In this document: positions 25,000 through 32,829 of the stretch, one piece after another
How the letters are laid out: each line of letters starts with the position of its first letter
Numbering within the stretch: position 1 is the stretch's first letter
Source: CAZCVI01 sp964502145
Lineage (GTDB): Bacteria > Acidobacteriota > Aminicenantia > UBA2199
Direction of reading: 5' to 3'
Length of the DNA: 38,906 nucleotides
Assembly: GCA_964502145.1 (NCBI GenBank)
Contig: CAZCVI010000073.1
Span: 1 to 38,906, forward strand
The notes under the pieces: model-generated
The model's database searches: none
Told to the model about the DNA's origin: nothing
Seen by the model: only the letters and a program-made list of their open reading frames with translations
Program-made: the position numbers and the translations under genes

Positions 25000-25046
25000 T
25001 CTACCGCTTCCCCCCACAAACCAAGTGGAGGAGGAAGCAGTAGAGG
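25000..25046. other. Large imperfect hairpin between DUF1573 and rarA
   Basis: CTCTACCGCTTCCCCCCAC and GTGGAGGAGGAAGCAGTAGAG pair over about 18 bases with small mismatches around a 7-nt loop. It falls in the 79-bp gap between the DUF1573 stop and the rarA start. There is no T-run on the minus strand, so it may be a weak terminator, an attenuator or an mRNA-end stabiliser. Confidence 0.6.
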
Positions 25047-25061
25047 AAAAGCGATTTTTGA

Positions 25062-25784
25062 TTATTTTACATCCGCAGTGATTTTAACAATCATCATGCG
25101 CGATTGGTACGCATTGGTCATAATTTTCAAGAAATTATTAATTTTACCCGGATCCATGGGCGTGAATACTATTTCCATGTTCATCTCTTCATGGGCTTTT
25201 AACTCTTTCTTGGGAAATATGGGATACATATCGGCACCATGGGTGACTTCGATAATCTTAAGCTCAATAGTCCCGGTATTTCTGATTGTAACTTTTTTAG
25301 AGTACTTCTTGCCTTTCACCAGATCACCGAAATCCAATTTATCGGAATCCAGTTCCATAACAGCAAAATCCTTCATATTAACAGTGCCAGCGATGTTGAG
25401 TTGGATCATGCCATTTTCGCTATCATTGCTGTTAACAGTAATGGTTTTAACTACTTTGCCATTATAACCACGGGTGTTGAATTGCACGGGAAGAACTCCA
25501 CTTTCACCGGGTTGGTACTCTTTTTTGTCCAATTGTGGGACAGTACAACCACAACTACTGGAAATGTTTTTAATGACAAGAACGTCTTTGCCGACATTTT
25601 TAAATTTAAATTGCACGGTGGCTATTTCCCCGGATTCCTTTTCCCCGAATTCCACGGTGGTGGATTCAAACTGGATTTTGGCGTTACTTTTTCCCGCCTG
25701 GGCTTTCAAGGTGGTGTTCTGTCCGATTGTTAATAACGCAAACGCAAGCATTACAGCAAAAATAACAATAAATAATCGTTTCAT
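25062..25784 (-). CDS. Secreted DUF1573 protein
   Basis: A 240-residue exported protein with a signal peptide (cleavage near residue 30, LKAQA). Two immunoglobulin-like DUF1573 repeats follow: the first (about 35-130) has the family hallmark SSCGCTVP; the second (about 140-238) lacks the Cys pair. GGAG precedes the start, and the gene begins 12 bases after the lpxD stop, so they are probably co-transcribed. The biochemical role of the family is unknown. It is often linked to cell-envelope functions, which fits this position. Confidence 0.88.
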   Translation of the reverse strand: MKRLFIVIFAVMLAFALLTIGQNTTLKAQAGKSNAKIQFESTTVEFGEKESGEIATVQFKFKNVGKDVLVIKNISSSCGCTVPQLDKKEYQPGESGVLPVQFNTRGYNGKVVKTITVNSNDSENGMIQLNIAGTVNMKDFAVMELDSDKLDFGDLVKGKKYSKKVTIRNTGTIELKIIEVTHGADMYPIFPKKELKAHEEMNMEIVFTPMDPGKINNFLKIMTNAYQSRMMIVKITADVK

Positions 25785-25796
25785 TTTTTTCTCCTT

Positions 25797-26810
25797 TTAT
25801 TTTTCAAGGTCTTTTATTTTCTTTTCTAACTCTTTTAAGCGATCGATATACTTCTCCAGGTTGCGAAAGATAGCATAGTTCCTTTTCCACTTGTTGAATT
25901 CCTGGTGTGGAATGCCCGCGATAATGCTTTTGGTTTTAATATTCCCGGAAACACCAGTTTTAGCTGAGACCATCACGCCATCGGTGATTTTCACATGGTC
26001 GGACACACCCACCTGCCCTCCCATGACGACATTCTCTCCAATCTCCACTGAACCGGAAATCCCGCATTGAGATGACAGGGCGGAACCCCGACCAATGTGA
26101 ACATTGTGGCCGATTTGAACCAGATTGTCCAGCTTGACATAATCAGACAGAACGGTTTCGGCAATAGTAGAACGATCAATACAGGTATTGGCTCCGATTT
26201 CGCAGTGATTGCCAATTTTAACCTTTCCTTTCTGGGGAATTTTAACCGGTGTGCCATCGCTTAAACGGGTAAATCCAAATCCATCGGCGCCAATCACCGC
26301 TCCTGGTTGTATCACGACATAATCGCCGATTTCCACTTCCTCGCGGATGACCACATTGGCATAAATCAAGCAATTCTTCCCAATTTTAACATCACGGTAA
26401 ATTTTTACGCCTGTATGAATTTCGCAAAAATCACCGATTTTACTTCTTTCCCCGACATAAGAGAACGCCCCGATACTTACCTCTTTACCGATACGGGCAC
26501 TTTCCGCCACAAAAGCATTGCTATCAATACCCCGGCTAAACGGTTGATGGGGAAAGAATACGTCCAATAACACGGCAAATGCCGCATAAGGTTCATCCAC
26601 ATAGATTATGTTGGGGTACTGGAGCCGACTCAACCGCCCCACAATCAGAATGCCAGCCTTTACTTTCTGGAGATCAAGAGTATCTTTGATGGAAAAAGCA
26701 ATTTCCTTCGCTCCGGCACTATCAATGGAATTAACCGACTCCACTTCATAAAGCGGGTCGCCTTTCCATTCTCCATCAAGCAATAACGCGATCTCTTTTA
26801 AGTTTTTCAT
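25797..26810 (-). CDS. lpxD: UDP-3-O-acylglucosamine N-acyltransferase
   Basis: A 337-residue LpxD, the third committed step of lipid A synthesis: transfer of a hydroxyacyl chain from acyl-carrier protein to the 2-amino group. The N-terminal uridine-binding domain (about 1-95) is followed by a left-handed beta-helix of hexapeptide repeats (about 97-285) with GADGFGF at 174-180 and the likely catalytic His235 in QIGHNVHIG. A C-terminal helix rich in Lys/Glu completes it. Length is normal. Its presence shows a lipid A-containing outer membrane. The start overlaps the YihY-like gene end by 35 bases. Confidence 0.95.
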   Translation of the reverse strand: MKNLKEIALLLDGEWKGDPLYEVESVNSIDSAGAKEIAFSIKDTLDLQKVKAGILIVGRLSRLQYPNIIYVDEPYAAFAVLLDVFFPHQPFSRGIDSNAFVAESARIGKEVSIGAFSYVGERSKIGDFCEIHTGVKIYRDVKIGKNCLIYANVVIREEVEIGDYVVIQPGAVIGADGFGFTRLSDGTPVKIPQKGKVKIGNHCEIGANTCIDRSTIAETVLSDYVKLDNLVQIGHNVHIGRGSALSSQCGISGSVEIGENVVMGGQVGVSDHVKITDGVMVSAKTGVSGNIKTKSIIAGIPHQEFNKWKRNYAIFRNLEKYIDRLKELEKKIKDLEK

Positions 26811-27672
26811 TTCTTTCCCTATCGAAAATATAAGTTAATTTGGCACCATAAAGCATGATACCCATGGACAATTCCATCCAAAATCCATAAAGAATCACCG
26901 CGATAATAGGACCTTTGACTTGCCCGAATAAGGAAATATGGACGAGATAGTGCGCATACGCCCGCGTTCCCAGTTGCCAAAGAAAAGCGGCTATCAGCGC
27001 GGCGATAAATGCACCCTTGACATACACGACCTTTTCCGGGATATATTTGTATAGCACAAAAAAAAAGAAGACGGCTATCAAATAGGGGATCACGTAAATC
27101 AACAGAATCTCGCTCACAGTATCAACGAATCCAGGATCAATATACTGGGTCAGGAACTTGTTCTTATAATAGAGGTTGTTCACAGTAGAAATAAAACCAC
27201 TAAACAAGAAGGAACCCACGACCAAAAAACCAATCAGAAAAAGCAAGCTAAATTCACTGACACGCCGGATCATAAACCCTTTTTCCGCTCTCCTGATATT
27301 CAAATCCAGATGAAACATGGCATTGACAAATTGAACGATCTTGGTAATGATCAATAAACCGAATACCAAAGAAAAGAAAACCCCCATGGTTCCAATGTCT
27401 ACCAAATGACTGGAAATTTCAGCCGCCTTTTGGAAAAACTCAGGGGAGATTTTATCGAAAATATCGGGAGAGAAAGGATAAAGACTCTTTAAAACGGCAG
27501 CAGGACGCCCCGGGTAACGGGAAAAAAGAAAGAAAAAAAAAGTCAGCAAGGATATAGAGGAAAAGATAGAGTAATACGCCAAGATACTGGACTTATCCAA
27601 GCCATCTTCACGGAAAAACTCCTTGAGCGCAACCCACAGATTTCTTATTATCTTAAATTCTCTTAGCGGCAT
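26776..27672 (-). CDS. YihY/BrkB-family membrane protein
   Basis: A 298-residue inner membrane protein of the YihY (formerly ribonuclease BN, BrkB) family with about six membrane helices. It opens with the family phrase DKSSILAYYSIFSSISLL near residue 25. Transport or lipid roles have been suggested for members, none proven. No clear ribosome binding site precedes the ATG, and the atpE terminator lies just before it, so its own promoter must overlap that region. It is followed by an overlapping lpxD, implying co-translation. Confidence 0.88.
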   Translation of the reverse strand: MPLREFKIIRNLWVALKEFFREDGLDKSSILAYYSIFSSISLLTFFFFLFSRYPGRPAAVLKSLYPFSPDIFDKISPEFFQKAAEISSHLVDIGTMGVFFSLVFGLLIITKIVQFVNAMFHLDLNIRRAEKGFMIRRVSEFSLLFLIGFLVVGSFLFSGFISTVNNLYYKNKFLTQYIDPGFVDTVSEILLIYVIPYLIAVFFFFVLYKYIPEKVVYVKGAFIAALIAAFLWQLGTRAYAHYLVHISLFGQVKGPIIAVILYGFWMELSMGIMLYGAKLTYIFDRERNEKLKRDRVIA

Positions 27673-27686
27673 GGGGCATTGGGAGT

Positions 27687-27727
27687 AAAGAAAAAATGGA
27701 AGGGCGTCTTACAGACATCCCTTCCAT
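27687..27727 (-). terminator. Intrinsic terminator after atpE
   Basis: A 9-bp stem ATGGAAGGG/CCCTTCCAT (27719-27727 and 27696-27704) followed on the minus strand by TTTTTTCTTT. It closes the atpZ-atpI-atpB-atpE transcript. Confidence 0.85.
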
Positions 27728-27740
27728 TCTCACTGTACGC

Positions 27741-28085
27741 TTAAAAAGTATAAGAACCCCATTTCACGAAGTAGAGGATCAAGTCCACTAACAGAACGTA
27801 AATAACCAGGGATTCGATCAGAGCCAAACCGATAATCAGGACGCCTCTAATAGAATCAGCGGCGGCAGGGTTCCTGCCGATATTCTCAACCGCAGTTCTT
27901 AACGCTTTGGATTGGGCAAAAGCACCTCCCACTGCGGCAATGGTCAAACAGACCGTGCCGGCGATAATGGACCAGAGAAACAGCGGGGTGGCATCGGCCA
28001 CTTTCTTGGCAGCTTCTCCTTGAGCGGAAAGTGTTGCTGACAGAGCCAGCAGGGTGATGATGATTAACATAAATTTGCTTTTCAT
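27741..28085 (-). CDS. atpE: F-type ATP synthase c subunit, with signal peptide and Na+-type ligands
   Basis: A 114-residue proteolipid. Residues 1-21 look like a cleavable signal peptide (cleavage near LSA-QG), giving a mature two-helix hairpin. The polar loop is RNPAAA (71-76). Helix 2 carries the ion-binding Glu91 next to Ser92, with Tyr96 five residues on. Helix 1 has Gln58, exactly aligned with the Na+-ligand Gln of Na+-dependent c subunits. This Gln/Glu-Ser/Tyr set is the known Na+ signature; the usual Thr after Ser is Leu here. GGAG precedes the ATG. It is the last gene of its operon. Confidence 0.93.
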   Translation of the reverse strand: MKSKFMLIIITLLALSATLSAQGEAAKKVADATPLFLWSIIAGTVCLTIAAVGGAFAQSKALRTAVENIGRNPAAADSIRGVLIIGLALIESLVIYVLLVDLILYFVKWGSYTF

Positions 28086-28201
28086 CTATTTATTCTCCTT
28101 TATATTAATGTGCTGATTAATGTGCTGACAAATGGGGCGGTTGCTTGGCTGAATTGATGATTCAACGTTTCCATTTATCCTTCACGATTGTTATTCTTGT
28201 T

Positions 28202-28927
28202 TTAATGTTCATGGGACACGGCGCCAGCCAGATAGATGGTAGAGAGCATCACAAAAATAAACGCCTGGAGCAACGATGTAAAAACAGCGAGCGCCATCAC
28301 GGGCAAGGGTGCGATAAAAGGAATAAGGGAAGCAATGATGATGATGACCATATCCTCGCCGAAGATATTTCCAAAAAGACGCATTGAGAGTGACAACGGG
28401 CGGGCAATACAGTGGGCCACAAGTTCGATTGGAAGAAAAAGAGGCGCCAACCACCAGACAGGTCCCATAAACGTCTTGATATACCCCAAAACACCATGTT
28501 TACGAATCCCCTGGGAATGATAATAGAAAATTATAAATAATGCACATCCAGCAGTAGTGTTGAGATTGGCGGTAGGGGAAACCATCTCAGGCAATAAACC
28601 CACGAGATTGGAAATAGCGATAAACAACCCCAATGTGCCGAGTACTGGTATAAACCGACGCCCTTCATGACCGATTATCTCATCGACGAGACCCTGGAAA
28701 AATTTATAAATCAACTCCAGTACATTTTGCAACTTCCCGGGGAAAATGGAGAGATTTTTTACTACCAGCTTAAAAAATACAATGATCAATATGGTTACGA
28801 TAACAGCCATCACCACGTGGGGGGGGACGATATACTTCTCTGGCGCCACCACCACACCTAGGTTCCCCAGCACCCACCGGAGAAAACCATTGATTAACTC
28901 GACAATAATAAACTTATGTTCGGCCAT
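28202..28927 (-). CDS. atpB: F-type ATP synthase a subunit
   Basis: A 241-residue stator subunit that carries ions to and from the c ring. About six membrane segments are visible. The essential arginine is Arg183 in the conserved RPLSLSMRLFGN. I use the Met at 28927 because AGGAG lies 8 bases before it; a further 14 codons are open upstream but overlap the previous gene. It lies between the atpI-type gene (14-base overlap) and atpE. Confidence 0.95.
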   Translation of the reverse strand: MAEHKFIIVELINGFLRWVLGNLGVVVAPEKYIVPPHVVMAVIVTILIIVFFKLVVKNLSIFPGKLQNVLELIYKFFQGLVDEIIGHEGRRFIPVLGTLGLFIAISNLVGLLPEMVSPTANLNTTAGCALFIIFYYHSQGIRKHGVLGYIKTFMGPVWWLAPLFLPIELVAHCIARPLSLSMRLFGNIFGEDMVIIIIASLIPFIAPLPVMALAVFTSLLQAFIFVMLSTIYLAGAVSHEH

Positions 28928-29309
28928 TGGCAACACTCCTGTATAATTGGTAAAAGCCCTCCACCGCAATCGCGATAACGATAACGGAAAGGCCCAGGAT
29001 AAAAAACAACACTGAACTTTCTGAGCGCGAAAACCGTGCGCTCAGATACACCAGTGCGGTGATCACCACTACTTTTAGCAGACCGACCAGGAAAAAGAGG
29101 AACTGCCCTTTTCCCAGCCTGATCACTCGATCTATCATCTTTATCATTGCTAAAAAACCCAATATGCTTATAATGGATCCCAGAAGAAAGATTATACTAT
29201 AAAATAAAGTTTTTGTAAAAAGGAAAATAACCACCAAGACCACTACCTGGACGACAACCGATTGTTTTATCAGACGTTTAACGGTTTCTTGACTACTTTT
29301 TTTTTCCAT
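28914..29309 (-). CDS. ATP synthase subunit I-like membrane protein
   Basis: A 131-residue protein with four predicted membrane helices (about 18-34, 38-55, 70-88, 97-114), a basic start and the position directly before atpB, all typical of ATP synthase protein I (AtpI), which helps assemble the c ring. It overlaps the atpZ-type gene before it by 17 bases and atpB after it by 14. The sequence is not strongly conserved; the call rests mainly on topology and context. Confidence 0.75.
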   Translation of the reverse strand: MEKKSSQETVKRLIKQSVVVQVVVLVVIFLFTKTLFYSIIFLLGSIISILGFLAMIKMIDRVIRLGKGQFLFFLVGLLKVVVITALVYLSARFSRSESSVLFFILGLSVIVIAIAVEGFYQLYRSVANGRT

Positions 29310-29523
29310 TTTGACTGGTTATTTTGATCAAATTCCAAAACCCTCCGATTACTCCGTACAGGGTAAATATAATCAGCAGATAGGGGGAGGTTTTGAGCCA
29401 TTTGTCCAAGTAATAGCCAATGGCCAAACCCACGGCTATAGAAACAGGAAACATGAGGCCAATGATGGAATAGTCACTATATTTTTTATATTCACCATTG
29501 CTGTCTGCTTTATTCTTCATCAC
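29293..29523 (-). CDS. AtpZ/AtpI-family protein
   Basis: A 76-residue protein with two membrane helices. It has the family pattern of a first helix ending in GYYLDKWLKTSPYLLI and a second with GVIGGFWNL. AtpZ-type proteins are found at the head of ATP synthase operons and contribute to ion uptake or assembly. AGGAG lies 9 bases before the first ATG. It is the first gene of this four-gene cluster (atpZ-atpI-atpB-atpE). Confidence 0.85.
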   Translation of the reverse strand: MMKNKADSNGEYKKYSDYSIIGLMFPVSIAVGLAIGYYLDKWLKTSPYLLIIFTLYGVIGGFWNLIKITSQNGKKK

Positions 29524-29542
29524 GGGCTATCTCCTGGCTGCC

Positions 29543-29568
29543 CATCCCGGTTTTTGACTTTCGGGATG
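29543..29568 (-). other. Leader hairpin before atpZ
   Basis: CATCCCG (29543-29549) and CGGGATG (29562-29568) form a 7-bp stem with a 12-nt loop in the 70-bp gap upstream of atpZ. No T-run follows, so a terminator is unlikely; its role is unknown. Confidence 0.4.
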
Positions 29569-29593
29569 TGTTATAGTGATTGATATATTATGA

Positions 29594-29941
29594 TTAAAAG
29601 TCATCATCTGTATCCTCATCGCGGATAGTATAACCACGGTAATCTTCATCGGCATCATCAAAGGTCTCCTCTTCATAAAAATCCTCGGAATCAAAATCGT
29701 CTTCGCCGAATTCATTTTTTCTTAATTCGATGGTCCTGTACATCTCCTCTTCATCTTCAAAATGTCTGATATAATTGCTTTCCAATTCGCTGTAATACAA
29801 TTCGAAAAAGTCCTCTTCCACCGAGCAAAAGATGGCCATCTGTTCATTGGTATCAAGATCTCCGATAGTATCAAAGAGGTGAGTTGAAGCTTGCTTGATG
29901 GCGTCCAGCGTTTTCCATGAAATAACTTCAATTTGCTCCAT
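29594..29941 (-). CDS. Acidic hypothetical protein
   Basis: A 115-residue protein with an unusually acidic C-terminal half (about 65-115, runs of Asp/Glu). The N-terminal 60 residues look helical and globular. No motif or family is recognised, and there is no signal peptide or membrane segment. The ATG at 29941 is preferred to the TTG six codons upstream because AGGAG lies 9 bases before it. It lies between the UvrA paralogue and the ATP synthase genes, apparently with its own promoter. Confidence 0.65.
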   Translation of the reverse strand: MEQIEVISWKTLDAIKQASTHLFDTIGDLDTNEQMAIFCSVEEDFFELYYSELESNYIRHFEDEEEMYRTIELRKNEFGEDDFDSEDFYEEETFDDADEDYRGYTIRDEDTDDDF

Positions 29942-29977
29942 TACTTTTTTCTCCTGCAAAATTTGATTAATCTATTT

Positions 29978-30004
29978 TTTATAAGTATTGACAGGTTTTG
30001 TCAA
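29978..30004 (-). promoter_or_regulatory. Possible promoter of the acidic protein gene
   Basis: Minus strand: TTGACA (29999-30004) and TATAAA (29978-29983), spacer 15 bp, slightly short. The TTGACA forms an inverted repeat with TGTCAA five bases downstream, so a regulator site is also possible. Confidence 0.4.
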
Positions 30005-32718
30005 GTATTTTTTGAATTTTTTTTAAGATAAATTCCCGTGATGCTCTCCGGGGCATCTTGGATATGTGCGGTAGGTCCCCCGTAAATCATGTACCCACCA
30101 GCCTCACCACCGGTAGGACCGAGTTCAATGACATAATCGGAATGGGCGATTAAATTTAAATTATGTTCGGCTGCCACCACGGTATTTTTATTTTCCACCA
30201 GTTTGTCCACCAGATTTTTGACCATTTCTATATCGTGGGGATGCATGCCAAATGTGGGCTCGTCGATCAGAAACAATGTGCCGGTGGTTTTGGTATTCAG
30301 GTACTTGACCAATTTGAGGCGCTGTAGTTCCCCGGCGGAAAGGGTTTTTAGCGGCTGACCCATCCGGATATATCCGAGTCCGTTCTCTTTGAGGGAATAC
30401 AATATTTCTTTTTTGATTTCTTTTTTGGTGTCCGGCCATTCATCGGCCATCAACTGGATAAATCCATCAATACTCAAATCCAATATCTCGCGAATATTTT
30501 TCCCCAGGTAGCGGACTTTCAAAATATCGGCTTTATACCCGGTGCCGTTGCAGGTGCTGCAACCGACTCGCACGGCGGGTAAAAATTGCATTTCAATTTC
30601 ATTGTACCCTTTCCCCTTGCACTCGTCACACTGCCCCAGAGAAGAATTAAAGGAAAAATGACCGGTGGTATAATGAAGCACGCGGCTCTCTTTTAAACTG
30701 GCAAACAGTTCCCGTAATGGCGCAAATAACTCAAAGAAACCGGCCACAATGGTATTAGAGCGAAGCTGCTGCAAACCAGGATCAATAAAAACAATCTCCT
30801 TGATCTTTTTTAAATAGTGGCCCGGTTTTTTTTTGGTTTTGCGGTATATTTCATGATAAAGAAGCGTGGTCTTGCCCGCTCCACTGACGCCAGCCACAAC
30901 GGTAAAGGCAAACAACGGAATTTTGAAAACAAAACTCTTCAAATTATAGGTATCTGCGACAGGGAATACCAGCCAATCTTTAAGGGGTTTTTCCCGTTTT
31001 TGAAACACCGGGGATTGCTTGAAATAATGACGAGTAAGGGTATCACCGGGGAAGTTTTCATTAAAAAAATGGCTACTGGTTCCTTTATATACGACTTCGC
31101 CCCCGTTCTCACCGGCCAGTGGACCCAACTCCACCACATGGTCACAGCCTCTGACGATATCGGGGTTGTGCTCAATCAAGAGCAATGTATTGTCGTTCTC
31201 TTTTAACCGGTTTAAAAAGGCGTGTAACTTTTCATAATCGTGGGGATGCAAATCAGAGGAGGGTTGGTCGAGAATTAACAAGGAATCGGAGAGAGTGGAA
31301 CCAAGAATAAACGCCAAATTGATGCGCTGATACTCCCCCCTGGAAAGAGTAAAGGTAGGACGATTGAGTTGAATATAGGAGAGACCAGTACGGACAAGAA
31401 AATCAAAACGGGATTGGATATCAGTAAATACATCGGGAGATATTTTTGCTTTAAATAGAGAAGGCTCAAGGGCACGTATAAAATCTGCGGCTTCTTGAAT
31501 AGTGAACTGCAGAAATTGGGCGATGTTTTTCCCGTTGATTTGAAAGGCGCGGGCATAAAGATTCAAACGACTACCGCCACAATCGGTGCAGGAGTGGTAT
31601 GTGGTGTAACGACTGATAAAAACGCGGGCCTGGACTTTATAACTTTTGGTTTTTAGCCAATCGAAAAAACCACGAATACCGCCGAAAGTATCAGCCCCTT
31701 CCATTAAAAAATCACGTTCCGCCGGGCTTAATTGCCCCACAGGACGATTGGGGTCGATTCCCTGCATTTCTGCATGGTGGAGAATCTCCTGTCCATAGAC
31801 TCGGGTAGCAGGGGAATTAAAGGGGCGTAGTCCCCCCTCTAACAAGGAGAGAGTGGGCTGGAAAATCAACTGGGGGTCCAAGGTCTGGGTATCGCCGAAA
31901 CCATTACAGGTCTGGCACGCGCCTTTGGGGCTATTAAAGGAAAACAAATGCTCGTCTGCTGGGGGATACGCTACTTGACAGGTAGAACAATAGAGAGTCG
32001 CAGAAAAAATCCGCTTTTGTTTTTTGCCACTGCCAGGGTCTAGATAATAAATCAGAGCATTGCCGTTGCCCATGGAAATCGATTTATCGAGGGCTTCAAA
32101 CAAACGGCTCTTGTTTTCCAGGGTGGGTTCCACACTGTCGATGATCACGTGAATAGGTTTGTCTTTCACTTGATGATCAATACGTTGCCGCGTGTCTTGT
32201 TCTCCATCCATATAGAAATAGTAACCACGATTCACCAGGAAGGCGACTTCCCCCTGATATTGGAAACAGATATCGATTTTTTCCTGATAGTGTTCCAGTA
32301 GTTCGGGGATGATTTCATCAATGGAGTATGGTTTGATTTCCTGGCCGCAGCCCGGGCAAAAACAGCGGCCAATTTTCGTATAGAGTAATCGCAAGTAATC
32401 ATATATATCCAAGGCTGTAGCCACAATGGAGCGTGGATTTTTGGCGGGTTTTTTATGTTTGAACGCAATAGCCGGGGGTAGGCCCTCGATTTTTTCTACT
32501 GGTGGCTTGTCCAGTTTGTCCAAGAATTGCCGGATGTAAGGGGAGATGGACTCTATGTAACGCAGATATCCTTCTGCATAGATGGTATCAAAAGCCAGCG
32601 AGGTTTTGCCTGCACCACTGACGCCTACGAGGGCCGTGATTTTACCACGGGGAATCTCCACGTCGATATTTTTCAGATTATTGGTTTTTGCGCCTTTAAC
32701 AATGATGTATTTATCCAC
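30001..32718 (-). CDS. UvrA paralogue with degenerate first ATPase site
   Basis: A 905-residue UvrA-type double ABC ATPase, shorter than true UvrA (about 940). The first NBD has Walker A GVSGAGKTS (about 32-40), but its signature reads LSRGEYQR (458-465) and Walker B ends D484-Q485, Gln replacing the catalytic Glu. The second NBD has Walker A (611-618), signature LSAGELQR (793-800) and intact D819-E820. Zinc-type Cys pairs occur at 121/124, 244/247, 697/700 and 720/723. Paralogues of this type (UvrA2-like) are linked to DNA damage or drug tolerance; no uvrB or uvrC is nearby. Confidence 0.88.
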   Translation of the reverse strand: MDKYIIVKGAKTNNLKNIDVEIPRGKITALVGVSGAGKTSLAFDTIYAEGYLRYIESISPYIRQFLDKLDKPPVEKIEGLPPAIAFKHKKPAKNPRSIVATALDIYDYLRLLYTKIGRCFCPGCGQEIKPYSIDEIIPELLEHYQEKIDICFQYQGEVAFLVNRGYYFYMDGEQDTRQRIDHQVKDKPIHVIIDSVEPTLENKSRLFEALDKSISMGNGNALIYYLDPGSGKKQKRIFSATLYCSTCQVAYPPADEHLFSFNSPKGACQTCNGFGDTQTLDPQLIFQPTLSLLEGGLRPFNSPATRVYGQEILHHAEMQGIDPNRPVGQLSPAERDFLMEGADTFGGIRGFFDWLKTKSYKVQARVFISRYTTYHSCTDCGGSRLNLYARAFQINGKNIAQFLQFTIQEAADFIRALEPSLFKAKISPDVFTDIQSRFDFLVRTGLSYIQLNRPTFTLSRGEYQRINLAFILGSTLSDSLLILDQPSSDLHPHDYEKLHAFLNRLKENDNTLLLIEHNPDIVRGCDHVVELGPLAGENGGEVVYKGTSSHFFNENFPGDTLTRHYFKQSPVFQKREKPLKDWLVFPVADTYNLKSFVFKIPLFAFTVVAGVSGAGKTTLLYHEIYRKTKKKPGHYLKKIKEIVFIDPGLQQLRSNTIVAGFFELFAPLRELFASLKESRVLHYTTGHFSFNSSLGQCDECKGKGYNEIEMQFLPAVRVGCSTCNGTGYKADILKVRYLGKNIREILDLSIDGFIQLMADEWPDTKKEIKKEILYSLKENGLGYIRMGQPLKTLSAGELQRLKLVKYLNTKTTGTLFLIDEPTFGMHPHDIEMVKNLVDKLVENKNTVVAAEHNLNLIAHSDYVIELGPTGGEAGGYMIYGGPTAHIQDAPESITGIYLKKNSKNT

Positions 32719-32757
32719 GATTTTTTCACATTACTTATTATCCCACAGTTGGCAATA

Positions 32758-32799
32758 CAATAAAAAAGGGCGGGCATTGGGAAACCCAATGTCCCGCCC
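32758..32799 (-). terminator. Intrinsic terminator after eno
   Basis: GGGCGGG-CATTGGG pairs with CCCAATG-CCCGCCC across a 3-nt loop with a single bulged base. On the minus strand it is followed by TTTTTTATTG. It lies about 30 bases after the enolase stop. Confidence 0.92.
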
Positions 32800-32829
32800 C
32801 TTCATATGTTTATGGCTTAAAGATTAACG

